Shown piece by piece: positions 26,994 through 36,196 of a DNA stretch of 64,000 nt. The first letter of the stretch is position 1; each line of letters begins with the position of its first letter. The stretch is from Alteromonas oceanisediminis (lineage in GTDB: Bacteria > Pseudomonadota > Gammaproteobacteria > Enterobacterales > Alteromonadaceae). The translations under genes were made by a program, and so were the position numbers. The stretch lies in assembly GCF_018474025.1 (NCBI RefSeq), contig NZ_JAHCTA010000001.1:496001-560000 (forward strand), given 5' to 3'. The notes under the pieces are model-generated. The model did no database searches and was not told where the DNA came from. It saw nothing but the letters and a program-made list of their open reading frames with translations.

Positions 26994-27236
26994 CGACCAC
27001 CTGACGGCACGCCAGGCTGGCTTTCTGCGTCTGATTATTGCAAGAACTCGGTATCGCCACTCGAGAAACCAGAGCAGAAGTCTTTATTTAAGACCAAATA
27101 ACCAACGCGATAAGCCATCATCGCTGTCAGCTAACGGCTCGGGCTATTTTGCTTCTCCATTAAACGGCTTAATGCCTTTCAAAGTTGACGCGCAACGAAA
27201 AAGAGAATGAGTAGGCAATATTTTATAGCGCGTGTT

Positions 27237-29282
27237 CTACGCTCGGCTCGCTGACCATTTGAGCTGTTGAGGCTCAAAATCAGTTTTTACAACAATATCT
27301 TCTTCTGCGTACCATTGCCCCAGCTTTTCTGGGGTCACCTGTGCACTTAAATCAAGTGTCTGGTTCATACTCTCAATACCAAACCACCCATTTTTTCCAC
27401 TGTACTTGACAATGTATGAGCAAGCATCGGCCACGGCAATTGAGTTGTACCATGACGTATTTTGTTGCTCGTGCGCACCGGAAAAGCAGCAATAGCCGAT
27501 TGAGCAGGTAAGCGACAGCGGCTTACTTGAAGGCACGTCAAAAGGATATGCGCTCACCTCGTGGAGCATTCTTTGCGCCAGAACGGGAGCTGACGAGGCG
27601 TCGATAAATCTCGCGACAGCAACAAACTCTTCACCGCCCCAGCGAATTAAATAGTCAGACTGACGAAAAACATTTTTCATTCTCGACACAAATTCGATCA
27701 GAACTTCATCACCCGTGGTATGGCCATACTGGTCATTAATTTTTTTGAAGTTGTCTAAATCAAACATAAAGAAAGCAATGTCGCTTTCTTTTGGTTTCGC
27801 GGTTCGCCCTTGTTGCCAATCTTCATATTTGCGGATGGTTTGGACCATGTCAGAATCAATATACTTTTCCAGAAACCGGCGATTGTTAATTCCGGTTAAT
27901 TTATCTGACATACTCAGTGCTTCCATGCGTTTGTATGCTTTGCTCAACTCACCGTTTTTGGTTTGTAGTTCGTGCGTTCTTGCTTGTACCTGCTGGCTCA
28001 ATTCCCGGTTTAGTTTTCTTTGATTAAGTCTGCCGATGAACAAAACGACAAATACACTGATGGCGATAACTGAAATAACCCACAGTCGAAGCGATAACTG
28101 CTCTTTTTCGATAACAGCTTGTTGCAGCGCAGTTTCATTTTCCAATAACTTAATACGCTGCGCTTGCATAACGAAATCAGATTCAGCCTGCATGCGCGCG
28201 ATGGTATCGATTCGTTGGGCGTCTAAAATCGAGTCGTCCAGAGCTTTCTGACGCTTCAAGGCGTTGAACGCTGCTTCCACCGCGTTGCTTGCGTATAAAA
28301 CGTCAACTCTTAACGCTTCTAAAGTGGCTTGCTTGTTCACCTCATCATTGGCAATCGCCTGTGCTATACCCTGTTCGATTACACTAAGCGCCTGCTCAAA
28401 CTGTTTGCGCCGTATCGCAATCTTCGCCGCGACTAAATGCGCGTCGACCAGAAGACTGTTGTAATTATTTTCAGTCGCCCTACTGATTACGCCATTGATA
28501 ATGTCGCTGGCTAAATCAATGTTCCCGTCATCTAATTCTAGCTGTGCGATCGCACTCCATGCCCAGTCAGTATCGCGAGGGGCCTGTATATCTTCAAACA
28601 ATGCGAGGGCTTGATACAAATAATCGCGTCCCTGCTCTCGCTGCCCCATTTGGTTAAGCATATAACCCAATTTATTCAGGCTATACGCAATATTCTTAGG
28701 TTCGCCCGCAGCGATGTCCATTTTCAACGCATCTTGTAAATAAGGTAAGGCTTTTTCAAAGTCGCCCATTGAACGATATATGTCACCAATGTTGTAAAGC
28801 GCACTGGCAATGCCTTGTTGGTCATCGAGCTCATAGTGCAGTTGGAGCGCCTGATTGTGCGCCTGCGACGCTTCTTCTAACTGCCCCATTTTTTCCATTA
28901 CTGTGCCAATGCTATTGTAGGTGGAGCTGATGGCACTCTTGTCACCCAACTCCTGATAAATCTGCATCGCCAGATAGATATATTCCAAAGCGGTAGAATA
29001 GCGGCTTTGATAGCGATAGGTTAAGCCCAGCTGCCGATAGGCATCAGCAAGGCGCTTGCGCTGATCCAATGTTTGAAATAGCGCTATTGATTGATTCAAT
29101 AGATTCGAGGCTTCTTCGTACCGGTTTCGCTCCATGCTGTTGCGAGCTTGTTCGTACAGCGCCTCAGCATGCCACGTCGGCGTGATCCATATTACCTTGC
29201 ATGCGAGCTTATTGGATCGCTTGCTGCAGTTGCAGTTCATCGCTGGGTGATTGCTGGGCAAAACCCGTTGAGGAGAAAGCAA
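27237..29282 (-). CDS. TPR-repeat diguanylate cyclase (GGDEF), signal peptide out of frame
   Basis: The open frame gives up to 681 residues. About eight tetratricopeptide repeats (about 40-370) are followed by a coiled coil, a membrane helix (LWVISVIAISVFVVLFIGRL, about 420) and a GGDEF domain. It has DKLTGINNRRFLE, DLDNFKKINDQYGHTTGDEVL, the active site GGEEF near residue 547, and an inhibitory RxxD site (RQSD) five residues before it. It would make c-di-GMP from GTP in response to a periplasmic input. The first 40 or so residues of this frame look non-native. A clean signal peptide lies in another frame at 29322-29209, indicating a one-base frameshift. A start at an internal codon is the alternative. 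Confidence 0.85.
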   Translation of the reverse strand: MLSPQRVLPSNHPAMNCNCSKRSNKLACKVIWITPTWHAEALYEQARNSMERNRYEEASNLLNQSIALFQTLDQRKRLADAYRQLGLTYRYQSRYSTALEYIYLAMQIYQELGDKSAISSTYNSIGTVMEKMGQLEEASQAHNQALQLHYELDDQQGIASALYNIGDIYRSMGDFEKALPYLQDALKMDIAAGEPKNIAYSLNKLGYMLNQMGQREQGRDYLYQALALFEDIQAPRDTDWAWSAIAQLELDDGNIDLASDIINGVISRATENNYNSLLVDAHLVAAKIAIRRKQFEQALSVIEQGIAQAIANDEVNKQATLEALRVDVLYASNAVEAAFNALKRQKALDDSILDAQRIDTIARMQAESDFVMQAQRIKLLENETALQQAVIEKEQLSLRLWVISVIAISVFVVLFIGRLNQRKLNRELSQQVQARTHELQTKNGELSKAYKRMEALSMSDKLTGINNRRFLEKYIDSDMVQTIRKYEDWQQGRTAKPKESDIAFFMFDLDNFKKINDQYGHTTGDEVLIEFVSRMKNVFRQSDYLIRWGGEEFVAVARFIDASSAPVLAQRMLHEVSAYPFDVPSSKPLSLTCSIGYCCFSGAHEQQNTSWYNSIAVADACSYIVKYSGKNGWFGIESMNQTLDLSAQVTPEKLGQWYAEEDIVVKTDFEPQQLKWSASRA

Positions 29283-29322
29283 AAGTGACCAGCAATAATA
29301 TTGAGATAAGACGACTTTTCAC
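29209..29322 (-). other. Out-of-frame signal peptide of the TPR-GGDEF protein
   Basis: Reading from GTG 29322 gives 37 residues: KSRLISILLLVTFAFSS, then TGFA/QQSPSDELQLQQAIQ and a TAA at 29211-29209. This is a typical signal peptide with an AxA-like cleavage site, in the frame one base off from the TPR-GGDEF frame. That protein otherwise lacks an export signal. A single extra base just before the TAA would account for both frames. Confidence 0.7.
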
Positions 29323-29601
29323 GAAAAACCTAAGCGACTGCACAAAGTGGCGTTATTTCTACTGTCTCAAACTGTACCACTAACCCGTAAACTTTGCGTC
29401 GCGTAAACACTATTAAGGCATGGTTTTTGTGACCTTACTCGAATAGGGTATGAACTCACTCAAGAACACAGGGTTCGCAGTTTTACTTATTGCAGACCAT
29501 CGACTAGGTTTAGCCTAGCGGCTCACGCATAACGCTAGATGATCTTTGTGAGCCCCTGCTCCGTTTGAATCAATAAATACATCACAGCGAGGCATTAAAT
29601 T

Positions 29602-29832
29602 ATGGACATTAACCAACCCAGTATGTCGGATTTGTTTCAGCAATTGGGACTGAAGAGTGACGATGAATCCATTGAACAATTTATTGAGAAGCACAAAGGC
29701 CTTAATAAAACCACCTATCTGCATAAAGCCGACTATTGGAATGATGCCCAGCGCACATTTTTGAAAGAGGCGCTGGTAGAGGATGCATTGTGGGCCGAAG
29801 TCATTGATGAATTAAACGTGCGTTTACATTAA
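29602..29832 (+). CDS. DUF2789 family protein
   Basis: 76 residues. It starts MDINQPSMSDLFQQLGL and continues through FIEKHKGL to DAQRTFLKEALVEDALWAEVIDEL, the complete DUF2789 pattern. This is a small cytosolic helical protein found across gammaproteobacteria with no known function. An inverted repeat GGCTCAC/GTGAGCC (29520-29526 with 29548-29554) lies in the upstream region. Confidence 0.85.
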   Translation: MDINQPSMSDLFQQLGLKSDDESIEQFIEKHKGLNKTTYLHKADYWNDAQRTFLKEALVEDALWAEVIDELNVRLH

Positions 29833-29874
29833 ATCGTCCATCTAGCGCTTGAATTATGATTTACCCAAGAGTTA

Positions 29875-30606
29875 ATGTCATTGAACAAGTCCCTTATCCC
29901 CCTAGCAATATTCGCTGTACTATACAGCGCTACCGCTTGCGCCAATTATCCTGATGGCTGCAACGATGCGCGTTACGCACGATACATGGATGAGCGGTAT
30001 GCGGATGCACAAGCGAGAAGCAAACGCTATTATTCAGATTCATTGCGCAACTACGAACTGAGTCTTTCGCTAAATCGCAATCGCTACCAGGTCATCAGCG
30101 AGCTCAGTAGACACCTCAAGTACAGTGCGCAATTTGATCCCTTAGATATTGTGGCTGATAAAATCGACCGTGTGTTTGCTCACGCCGACATGCTCAGTCG
30201 CGAGCAGCAAATAGCGGGTGATGTGGTCGACCGATTCAGTGTTGAGACTCACTCAGTAGGAATCGCTCGCGCATGGGTGGCTTTTAGAGAAGGCAATCTC
30301 GAAAAATCATTCGCAGAACTATTAGCGTCTGTTGACCGCAGCGACTCCGCGATGATGAGTTCTTTTGGTCCTGATTTTGAATTTGTTCGACACATTTATC
30401 GTCAAGGGCACGTGGAACCCGTGCTTGCCTATCTTGAGAAAACCGAAGACTTTTGGAAGGGCGAGCGCCCCGACGCATTGCGGTATGTGTGGCGTGCCAT
30501 GATTGACGCGGGGTGCAAAGTGCAATTCGACACAGTCGATACGATAACCGTGATGGAGCTGGGCTTAGGCGTTAGGGATGTGAATAGGAGTCGTGACGTT
30601 AATTAA
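29875..30606 (+). CDS. Exported protein of unknown function
   Basis: 243 residues with a signal peptide (MSLNKSLIPLAIFAVLYSATACA) whose cysteine could be a lipid anchor but lacks a strong lipobox. The mature protein is largely helical and rich in Arg and Tyr near its start (ARYARYMDERYADAQARSKRYYSD). The later part (IARAWVAFREGNLEKSFAELL, HVEPVLAYLEKTEDFW) resembles degenerate TPR-like repeats. No family is named with confidence. It follows DUF2789 by 42 bases on the same strand. Confidence 0.65.
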   Translation: MSLNKSLIPLAIFAVLYSATACANYPDGCNDARYARYMDERYADAQARSKRYYSDSLRNYELSLSLNRNRYQVISELSRHLKYSAQFDPLDIVADKIDRVFAHADMLSREQQIAGDVVDRFSVETHSVGIARAWVAFREGNLEKSFAELLASVDRSDSAMMSSFGPDFEFVRHIYRQGHVEPVLAYLEKTEDFWKGERPDALRYVWRAMIDAGCKVQFDTVDTITVMELGLGVRDVNRSRDVN

Positions 30607-30792
30607 CAACGAGCATTTTTCATTGTCTTCCAATAAATACATCCATCGACCGTGCCTTATCAGTTGGCGACTTGTTATTCACACTCGCTAACTCATATTT
30701 GCAAATCGTGTTGGCTGATTAAACTACCGTGGTTGGGGCAATATCTGTTCGAGAAGCAATTCTCTGAGGGGACCATAGAATCCGGCCGAACG

Positions 30793-31464
30793 CTAGTGCG
30801 CTCGGTCTCGTGCCTGAGCCGCTTCGATGCTCTTGCCAATATGCGCGGTTTGCTCCGCTAAATAGCGCGCCAGCATCTTGCGGGATATAGCGTCGCTTTT
30901 CCACTGCGATATCCCCACCAACGACTGACTCATCATCAAATGTGCCAAAGCCGATAGCGTAAGATCAGACATATCATCGAATACCGGCTCTACTGTGTCT
31001 GAGTGCTGTAATGCTCGTAAATGCGCTTGCAGATCAGCCACTAAGCTCGATTCAAACTCACCGATCAGTCGCCCTACAACTGAATGGTCACCTCGATAAT
31101 GTAAAAACAGCTCCATTAACGACCAGTTATTTTGCACGGTATCAAACAGTTCATCAAAAAACTGTTCCAGCAGATCCACATCGGAGGCATCCGTCAGGCG
31201 TAATTGCGCCATACTGTTGGACAGCGGCGTACGCACATTCACATCAATTTCGTGTACTACAGCGTGCAGGCACTCTTCAATCGTTTTGAAGTGTGCGTAA
31301 AAACCCGATTGCACAATGCCGACTTCCTTCGCTAGGCGCGTGGTTGAAATAACATCCGGCCCTTCCTGCATCAGCAGCCGCATCACGGTTCGTAATATCT
31401 CAACCCGCGTTTCCCCGCGCTTTCTTCTGGTTTTTGTTACCGCTTGTTTCGGTTGATTTGTCAT
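30793..31464 (-). CDS. TetR-family transcriptional regulator
   Basis: 223 residues. The N-terminal helix-turn-helix spans residues 18-65: RVEILRTVMRLLMQEGPDVIS, then TTRLAKEVGIVQSGFYAHFKTIEECLHAVV. A helical ligand-binding domain follows. The effector is unknown. It is divergent from the ExoD gene across 205 bases, which contain an AAACT/AGTTT dyad, so ExoD or the gene itself are candidate targets. Confidence 0.9.
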   Translation of the reverse strand: MTNQPKQAVTKTRRKRGETRVEILRTVMRLLMQEGPDVISTTRLAKEVGIVQSGFYAHFKTIEECLHAVVHEIDVNVRTPLSNSMAQLRLTDASDVDLLEQFFDELFDTVQNNWSLMELFLHYRGDHSVVGRLIGEFESSLVADLQAHLRALQHSDTVEPVFDDMSDLTLSALAHLMMSQSLVGISQWKSDAISRKMLARYLAEQTAHIGKSIEAAQARDRAH

Positions 31465-31489
31465 GCTGAATCAATCATTCGCCACGTTT

Positions 31490-31511
31490 AAACTAATATA
31501 TCTATCAGTTT
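31490..31511. promoter_or_regulatory. Possible TetR operator
   Basis: AAACT at 31490-31494 and AGTTT at 31507-31511 form a 22-bp dyad with an AT-rich centre, about 26 bases upstream of the TetR start. The arms are short, so this is tentative. Confidence 0.3.
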
Positions 31512-31669
31512 ATCGCATTTTTGTCGATGAAACAGTCTACGTTTTCATAAACCGTTTGTCGACGCACCCGGTTATCTTCGCGTTTTCATGATTTTGACGC
31601 AATCAGGCTGTAGGCTGCTAATATACAAAGCAGGTATTTTTGTGAACCAAATACTTAGGTGAAAAGCGC

Positions 31670-32251
31670 GTGTCAGATAGATTAAAGCTTACAGATGTAT
31701 TACAGAAACTCGTTGATGACACTGAGGGTAGCGAGACTTCGTTGGGTGAACTGATTAATCACCTCAAAAGCCGAGGTTTTGGTCCTTTACTATTGGTGCC
31801 TTCATTAATTGCTATTTTGCCCACAGGCGCGATTCCCGGCATCCCATCGGCCTGTGGTATCACCATTTTTTTGATTGCGATTCAGCTTTGCTATGGCGAT
31901 GAACGCCCATGGCTGCCAAAACGCCTGGAGGATATCAGCATTAAGCGTGACAAGCTTAAAAAAGGGGTTGAATCAGCCAAGCCATATACCACTAAAATTG
32001 ATGCTATCTTCGAACCGCGTATGCCGTGGTTGACGCAAAATTGGGTGAAACGCATCATTGCACTATTGTGTGGGTTGACCGGATTGCTGATGATCCCTTT
32101 GGAGGTGCTTCCTTTTGCCGCCGCCGTGCCGGGAACCGCCATTGCATTAACCGCGATTGGATTGACGACAGAAGACGGCATCTTAATTACAGGCGGATTT
32201 GTCGCCACCGTTATCAGCGCCTACCTCGTATATTCACAGTTTTTATTCTGA
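31670..32251 (+). CDS. ExoD family membrane protein
   Basis: 193 residues from GTG 31670. The ExoD pattern is clear: LGELINHLKSRGFGPLLLVPSLIAILPTGAIPGIP, then QLCYGDERPWLPKRLEDI, and a C-terminal block with three membrane helices (MIPLEVLPFAAAVPGTAIAL). ExoD was named for exopolysaccharide effects in Rhizobium; the molecular function is unknown. It is divergent from a TetR gene. Confidence 0.9.
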   Translation: MSDRLKLTDVLQKLVDDTEGSETSLGELINHLKSRGFGPLLLVPSLIAILPTGAIPGIPSACGITIFLIAIQLCYGDERPWLPKRLEDISIKRDKLKKGVESAKPYTTKIDAIFEPRMPWLTQNWVKRIIALLCGLTGLLMIPLEVLPFAAAVPGTAIALTAIGLTTEDGILITGGFVATVISAYLVYSQFLF

Positions 32252-32302
32252 CGTACCGGTTAATTGGTCGGTGCTAAATGAGCCAGTGTTTTGAGCTAAT
32301 CG

Positions 32303-33019
32303 TTATTCTCGCTCGTCAATGCCATTGACTATTTGCGACCACGCAAAGCTTTTTTCATAATCGCCACGCTTTTTGCGATACTGGTAAATGCTGGTGCTGG
32401 TCTGTAGGCGGTCGGGAATAAAACCCGCAGGCAGTTGAAATTCAACCTGCAGCGTTTGAAAATACTTAAAACTAAAATTCAGATCGCCTATCAAGCCATT
32501 GTCGGCGGTTAATCGGTGCTCCATCGGTTGACCATTGAGGCTGCCGTATAAAAAAATGTCTAACTCGCCTTTGATCGTCGCTTTAACACGCGTTTGCTGG
32601 ATCAACACCATAGAAAGCGAAAAATAGTCGTCACTGGACGTTTCGGCAACTTGTACACCATCGATACTGAATCCTTCTTCGCTCAGTTCAGGCGCGACGA
32701 CTTTTTGATAAAAAGTCACCTGTTCGGTAAGCTGACGCTCGCGCAGCAAGCCCTGCTGAATGCGTTGATCGAGCGCCTCGTTGGCCAACTCAGCGATTTC
32801 ATACTGTGCCTTTAGTTGATTATTAGTCTGGATCAAGGTTTGGTTTTCCGCCGATAGATTCCGCACGGTGGTTTCGGCAACGGCCAATTGCTCGCTCAGG
32901 TATTGATGATGCAACTGGGCTAATTGATAGCCGAAATACGTCATCACCAGCATTACCAGTGTTATCAGTAGCGTGTAACGCATCCGGGTAAGCCCGCTAC
33001 GCAATTCATGTAGATTCAA
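32303..33019 (-). CDS. DUF6776-like membrane-anchored coiled-coil protein
   Basis: 238 residues. One membrane helix (about 14-34) is followed by a coiled coil (about 40-105, rich in Glu and Gln heptads) and a beta-rich C-terminal domain ending YRKKRGDYEKSFAWSQIVNG. The TYFGYQLAQL after the helix and the YQKVVAPELSEEGFSIDGVQV segment match the DUF6776 family of gammaproteobacteria, a name given from memory. Function is unknown. It converges with ExoD and is divergent from the ClC gene. Confidence 0.7.
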   Translation of the reverse strand: MNLHELRSGLTRMRYTLLITLVMLVMTYFGYQLAQLHHQYLSEQLAVAETTVRNLSAENQTLIQTNNQLKAQYEIAELANEALDQRIQQGLLRERQLTEQVTFYQKVVAPELSEEGFSIDGVQVAETSSDDYFSLSMVLIQQTRVKATIKGELDIFLYGSLNGQPMEHRLTADNGLIGDLNFSFKYFQTLQVEFQLPAGFIPDRLQTSTSIYQYRKKRGDYEKSFAWSQIVNGIDERE

Positions 33020-33124
33020 ATCTGTGTGTACCCTACGTTCTGTGTGCTATCAAACCACGCTTAATATTATGCAATACAAGCACTTGTGTTATGCTGCACA
33101 TATCGTTATTTTGCTTAGCCAATC

Positions 33125-34798
33125 ATGAGCCTTCACGCCCTACGCTATGAATTAGCCCATCCGCGAACCAGTGTACAGCTTTGTGTGCTGGGGATTGTGG
33201 CAGGCGTTATTGCAGCCTCAATTATCATTGTGTTCAGATTGTGCTACGAATGGATTCAATTGCAAGTTTTGTCACACATTGGTGCGTTTGATAGCGTATC
33301 GCCGCTCACGCGTTTCTTTATGCCAATTGCCGCCATTGTCGGCATCTTGCTGGTGGCTTATTTAACAGGTTTTCGTCACTACCGTCTTGGGATCCCGTTT
33401 GTTATCCACCGCGTCAAATATCATTTTGGCCACATACCGTTTAGAACAACCATCAATCAATTTTTCGGCGGCATGTTGGCCCTAGCGTCTGGTTTTTCAG
33501 TAGGGCGTGAAGGCCCTTCAGTACACTTGGGCGCCGCTGGCAGCAGCTTCATCGGGCAGTCGCTAAAGTTGCCCTTTAATAGCATTCGCATATTAGCCGG
33601 TTGTGGGATAGCAGCCGGTATCTCCGCGTCGTTTAACACGCCATTTGCTGCGGTTATCTTTGTGATGGAAGTGGTGTTAAGAGAATACCGTATTCACATG
33701 TTTGTGCCGGTTATGCTGGCAGCGGCCTGCGGCTCCTTGCTTACGCGCGCCGTATTTGGCGAGTTTAATGAGTTAGCATTTCTGTCGTTCGCCGAATTCG
33801 ATCTGTGGATATACGCCTATCTCGTCGTGTTCGGCGTGTTGCTGGGCGGCTTGGCAGCCTTGTTTAACCGCAATCTCATGTTTGTAATGCGCTTATTCAG
33901 GCGATTCGGTATGCATTGGCGATTGGTCTTAGCAGCTTCGATTACCGCAATCATAGGATCAATTTTACCCGAAGCGATGGGTGGCAGCTTTGAAGCGGTT
34001 GAAACTCTTTTTGCCGATGACCCAGGTCTATGGTTGCTGGCGGTGGTGCTACTGGCGAAGTTTGTATTGACCATCACAGCGATAGGGCTTGGTGTTCCGG
34101 GCGGGATCATGGGGCCAGTGATGATTCTGGGAATGATTGCAGGCGCATTGCTTCTCGTGCCCGTGGGCTACTTTGTCGACGTTACCCCTCTGACCAATAG
34201 CTTTGCGCTACTGGGCGTGGCAGGCATGCTAACAGCGGTTCTGCACGCACCGCTGGCAGCACTCTCTGCGGTGATGGAACTGTCCTATAACCCGCAAATT
34301 ATACTGCCTGCGATGCTGGTAATTGTGCCTGCGTATGTTACCTCGACACAGTTTCTGAAAAACCGTTCGATTTTCCTTCAACAGCTGGATTACCAAAAAC
34401 TCCCCTACGCCACTTCATCTGTGCGAGAAACGCTACAGAAAACCGGTGTACTGGCAGTCATGGATACCCAGTTTAAAGTTTTTTACGATGCGCCTGACAA
34501 AGCGATATTAGCGTTTCTGGATAAGTCACCGACTCACCCGGTAGTGCAGCGCTCTCACTTTGAGTTAGATGTGCAATTCAAATTAGTTGCCTATAACGTT
34601 AGTCTCGAGCACGACGGCAGTCCCTTGAGTTTCAGCAGCATGGCTGGCTTGTCTAGCCAAGCAACGTTGTCGGAAGTGTACGACGTTTTGCAGTCAGCGC
34701 GCAGCGGCGCTGTTTACATTTACGGTGATAAACCTGACGAACTCGTTGGCATCGTTAATTGGAACACGCTGCAAAGCTATTTAATGAAAGAACAATAG
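33125..34798 (+). CDS. ClC-family chloride channel/transporter with C-terminal CBS-like region
   Basis: 557 residues, about ten hydrophobic segments. The gating-glutamate motif is GREGPSVHLGAA, and GLGVPGGIMGP stands at the GxFxP position. The selectivity loop reads YRLGIPFV instead of GSGIP, as in the ClcB-like branch. The C-terminal 150 residues (from SSVRETLQKTGVL) look like a CBS-type regulatory domain. Members move chloride or exchange it for protons. HemJ follows 19 bases later on the same strand. Confidence 0.93.
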   Translation: MSLHALRYELAHPRTSVQLCVLGIVAGVIAASIIIVFRLCYEWIQLQVLSHIGAFDSVSPLTRFFMPIAAIVGILLVAYLTGFRHYRLGIPFVIHRVKYHFGHIPFRTTINQFFGGMLALASGFSVGREGPSVHLGAAGSSFIGQSLKLPFNSIRILAGCGIAAGISASFNTPFAAVIFVMEVVLREYRIHMFVPVMLAAACGSLLTRAVFGEFNELAFLSFAEFDLWIYAYLVVFGVLLGGLAALFNRNLMFVMRLFRRFGMHWRLVLAASITAIIGSILPEAMGGSFEAVETLFADDPGLWLLAVVLLAKFVLTITAIGLGVPGGIMGPVMILGMIAGALLLVPVGYFVDVTPLTNSFALLGVAGMLTAVLHAPLAALSAVMELSYNPQIILPAMLVIVPAYVTSTQFLKNRSIFLQQLDYQKLPYATSSVRETLQKTGVLAVMDTQFKVFYDAPDKAILAFLDKSPTHPVVQRSHFELDVQFKLVAYNVSLEHDGSPLSFSSMAGLSSQATLSEVYDVLQSARSGAVYIYGDKPDELVGIVNWNTLQSYLMKEQ

Positions 34799-34817
34799 AG
34801 ATAAAAAAGGACACATC

Positions 34818-35258
34818 ATGAGCATTTTATGGTTAAAAGCGCTGCACGTGTTTTTCATGCTCGCGTGGATGGCGGGATTGTTTTACTTGCCACGTCTATT
34901 CGTTTATCACGCCATCAATAGAAACACGCAGAGCAGTGAGGACGTACATCAGCAGTTCAAAATCATGGAACGCCGATTATGGTTTTTTGTCACGCCGTTT
35001 GCACTCTTGACGCTGATTTTTGGGATCGCATTAATCGTTAGTTATGGTAAGGCCTGGTTTGCGGCCTCTGCGTGGCTACACATTAAATTACTGCTTGTGC
35101 TTGCTATTTACGCATACCACTTCTATCTATTTAAGGTACTACGTGATTTTGCAGCGGATAAGCCTATGCGTAGTCCGCTTTTTTATCGCATACTCAATGA
35201 AGCACCCGTGCTACTCATTTTTGCCATTGTGGTATTGGCCATTGTGAAGCCGGTGTAA
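34818..35258 (+). CDS. hemJ: Protoporphyrinogen IX oxidase HemJ
   Basis: 146 residues with four membrane helices. It opens LWLKALHVFFMLAWMAGLFYLPRLFVYH with the two conserved histidines. HIKLLLVLAIYAYHFYL and the end PVLLIFAIVVLAIVKP complete the family pattern. HemJ carries out the six-electron oxidation of protoporphyrinogen IX in haem synthesis in bacteria that lack HemG and HemY. AAAAAAGGACACATC precedes the start. It follows the ClC gene closely. Confidence 0.93.
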   Translation: MSILWLKALHVFFMLAWMAGLFYLPRLFVYHAINRNTQSSEDVHQQFKIMERRLWFFVTPFALLTLIFGIALIVSYGKAWFAASAWLHIKLLLVLAIYAYHFYLFKVLRDFAADKPMRSPLFYRILNEAPVLLIFAIVVLAIVKPV

Positions 35259-35292
35259 TAATTCACATGTCTCACTTAGGTTGGAGCGCAAC

Positions 35293-35484
35293 ATGGATGT
35301 CAATAATGCCTATTTACGCGATCTGATTGATCGAACTGATTCGGCGTTTAAAAGTTTATTGAAAGATCCGAACTCACATGATTTGCAGGATGCGTATGAA
35401 GCAGCCAAGCGCGACCTGAATCAATATATCTCCTCCGTTAAGCAGGGCTTACCCTCAAGCCCGCACGATAACGTAACGCGCTAA
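35293..35484 (+). CDS. Small hypothetical protein
   Basis: 63 residues from ATG 35293, which has TTGGAGCGC upstream. The predicted protein is helical and charged: NNAYLRDLIDRTDSAFKSLL, then DLQDAYEAAKRDLNQYISSV. It has no signal peptide and no recognised family. Its good ribosome site and position 34 bases after hemJ suggest a real gene. The end overlaps the end of the UPF0149 gene by four bases on the opposite strand. Confidence 0.6.
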   Translation: MDVNNAYLRDLIDRTDSAFKSLLKDPNSHDLQDAYEAAKRDLNQYISSVKQGLPSSPHDNVTR

Positions 35485-36098
35485 TCAGTGCGCTGCGTAA
35501 ACGACTCAAACTGATTCGGCAAATACCCTGCTAACCGATCCGCCAACTGGCGATACTGCTGTAACGTACGCGGTAACGTTTTAGCGACCTCTGGTAGATT
35601 CTTTCGCAAGGTGTCTGCATCTGACTTGGCAAGCAGCGCTTGCGGATCTGCCAGCGCAGAAAACACTTTCAAGCAATGCGTGAGTGAGTGTGATGCGGTC
35701 TCCGCTTCTTCAATGGAAGCTGTTTGCAGGTGTTCCCATGCGCGTTGCCATACAGGTTGTAGTTGTTGATGGGCATACAAAAAACCGGTTAACCATTGCG
35801 CTTGTTCGCTGTCGCTAAGCGTGAGTTCAAGACAATACTGTTTTGGTAGTAAAGGTTCGTTAGCGCGAACAAGGCTTAAGGTGTCACGTAGTGCCTTGAC
35901 CAAGGCGTCTGTGAGCACTTCCCAATCAACTCTTGAATCATCCGTTACGTTTACATTGAATACCCACGGCATCCACTCGGGTGGCATGGGAATTTCCGGC
36001 GCACAACTGACCGCCGCAATCACTCCCTCTACGAAAGGTTTGGGTTGCAGTGCAGCACGGTAATGTGTTTTTGAATACAAACCATCAAGTGGTTTCAC
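35481..36098 (-). CDS. UPF0149/YecA-like protein
   Basis: 205 residues. An N-terminal FVEGVIAAVSCAPEIPMPPEWMPWVF matches the opening of the YecA/YgfB (UPF0149) family. The rest is helical (WLTGFLYAHQQLQPVWQRAWE). There is no C-terminal SEC-C zinc motif. Function unknown; it is probably cytosolic. It is divergent from the Nramp-family gene. Confidence 0.6.
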   Translation of the reverse strand: MKPLDGLYSKTHYRAALQPKPFVEGVIAAVSCAPEIPMPPEWMPWVFNVNVTDDSRVDWEVLTDALVKALRDTLSLVRANEPLLPKQYCLELTLSDSEQAQWLTGFLYAHQQLQPVWQRAWEHLQTASIEEAETASHSLTHCLKVFSALADPQALLAKSDADTLRKNLPEVAKTLPRTLQQYRQLADRLAGYLPNQFESFTQRTD

Positions 36099-36196
36099 GT
36101 GGCGTCAATGTCCTGTTTTCGTTCTGTTGCATTGCAGCTTAACAGGATTCTTCGTAGAGTGAACACTTCCACCACGACGATCAAGATGAACACAGC

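Noticed and set aside
26938-27210. Possible 90-residue gene after MerR
   Set aside because: It overlaps the end of the MerR gene, is Arg/Ser-rich without domains and lacks a ribosome site.
30652-30861. Small plus-strand frame between the unknown exported protein and TetR
   Set aside because: It runs into the TetR gene antisense and has no domain or ribosome site.
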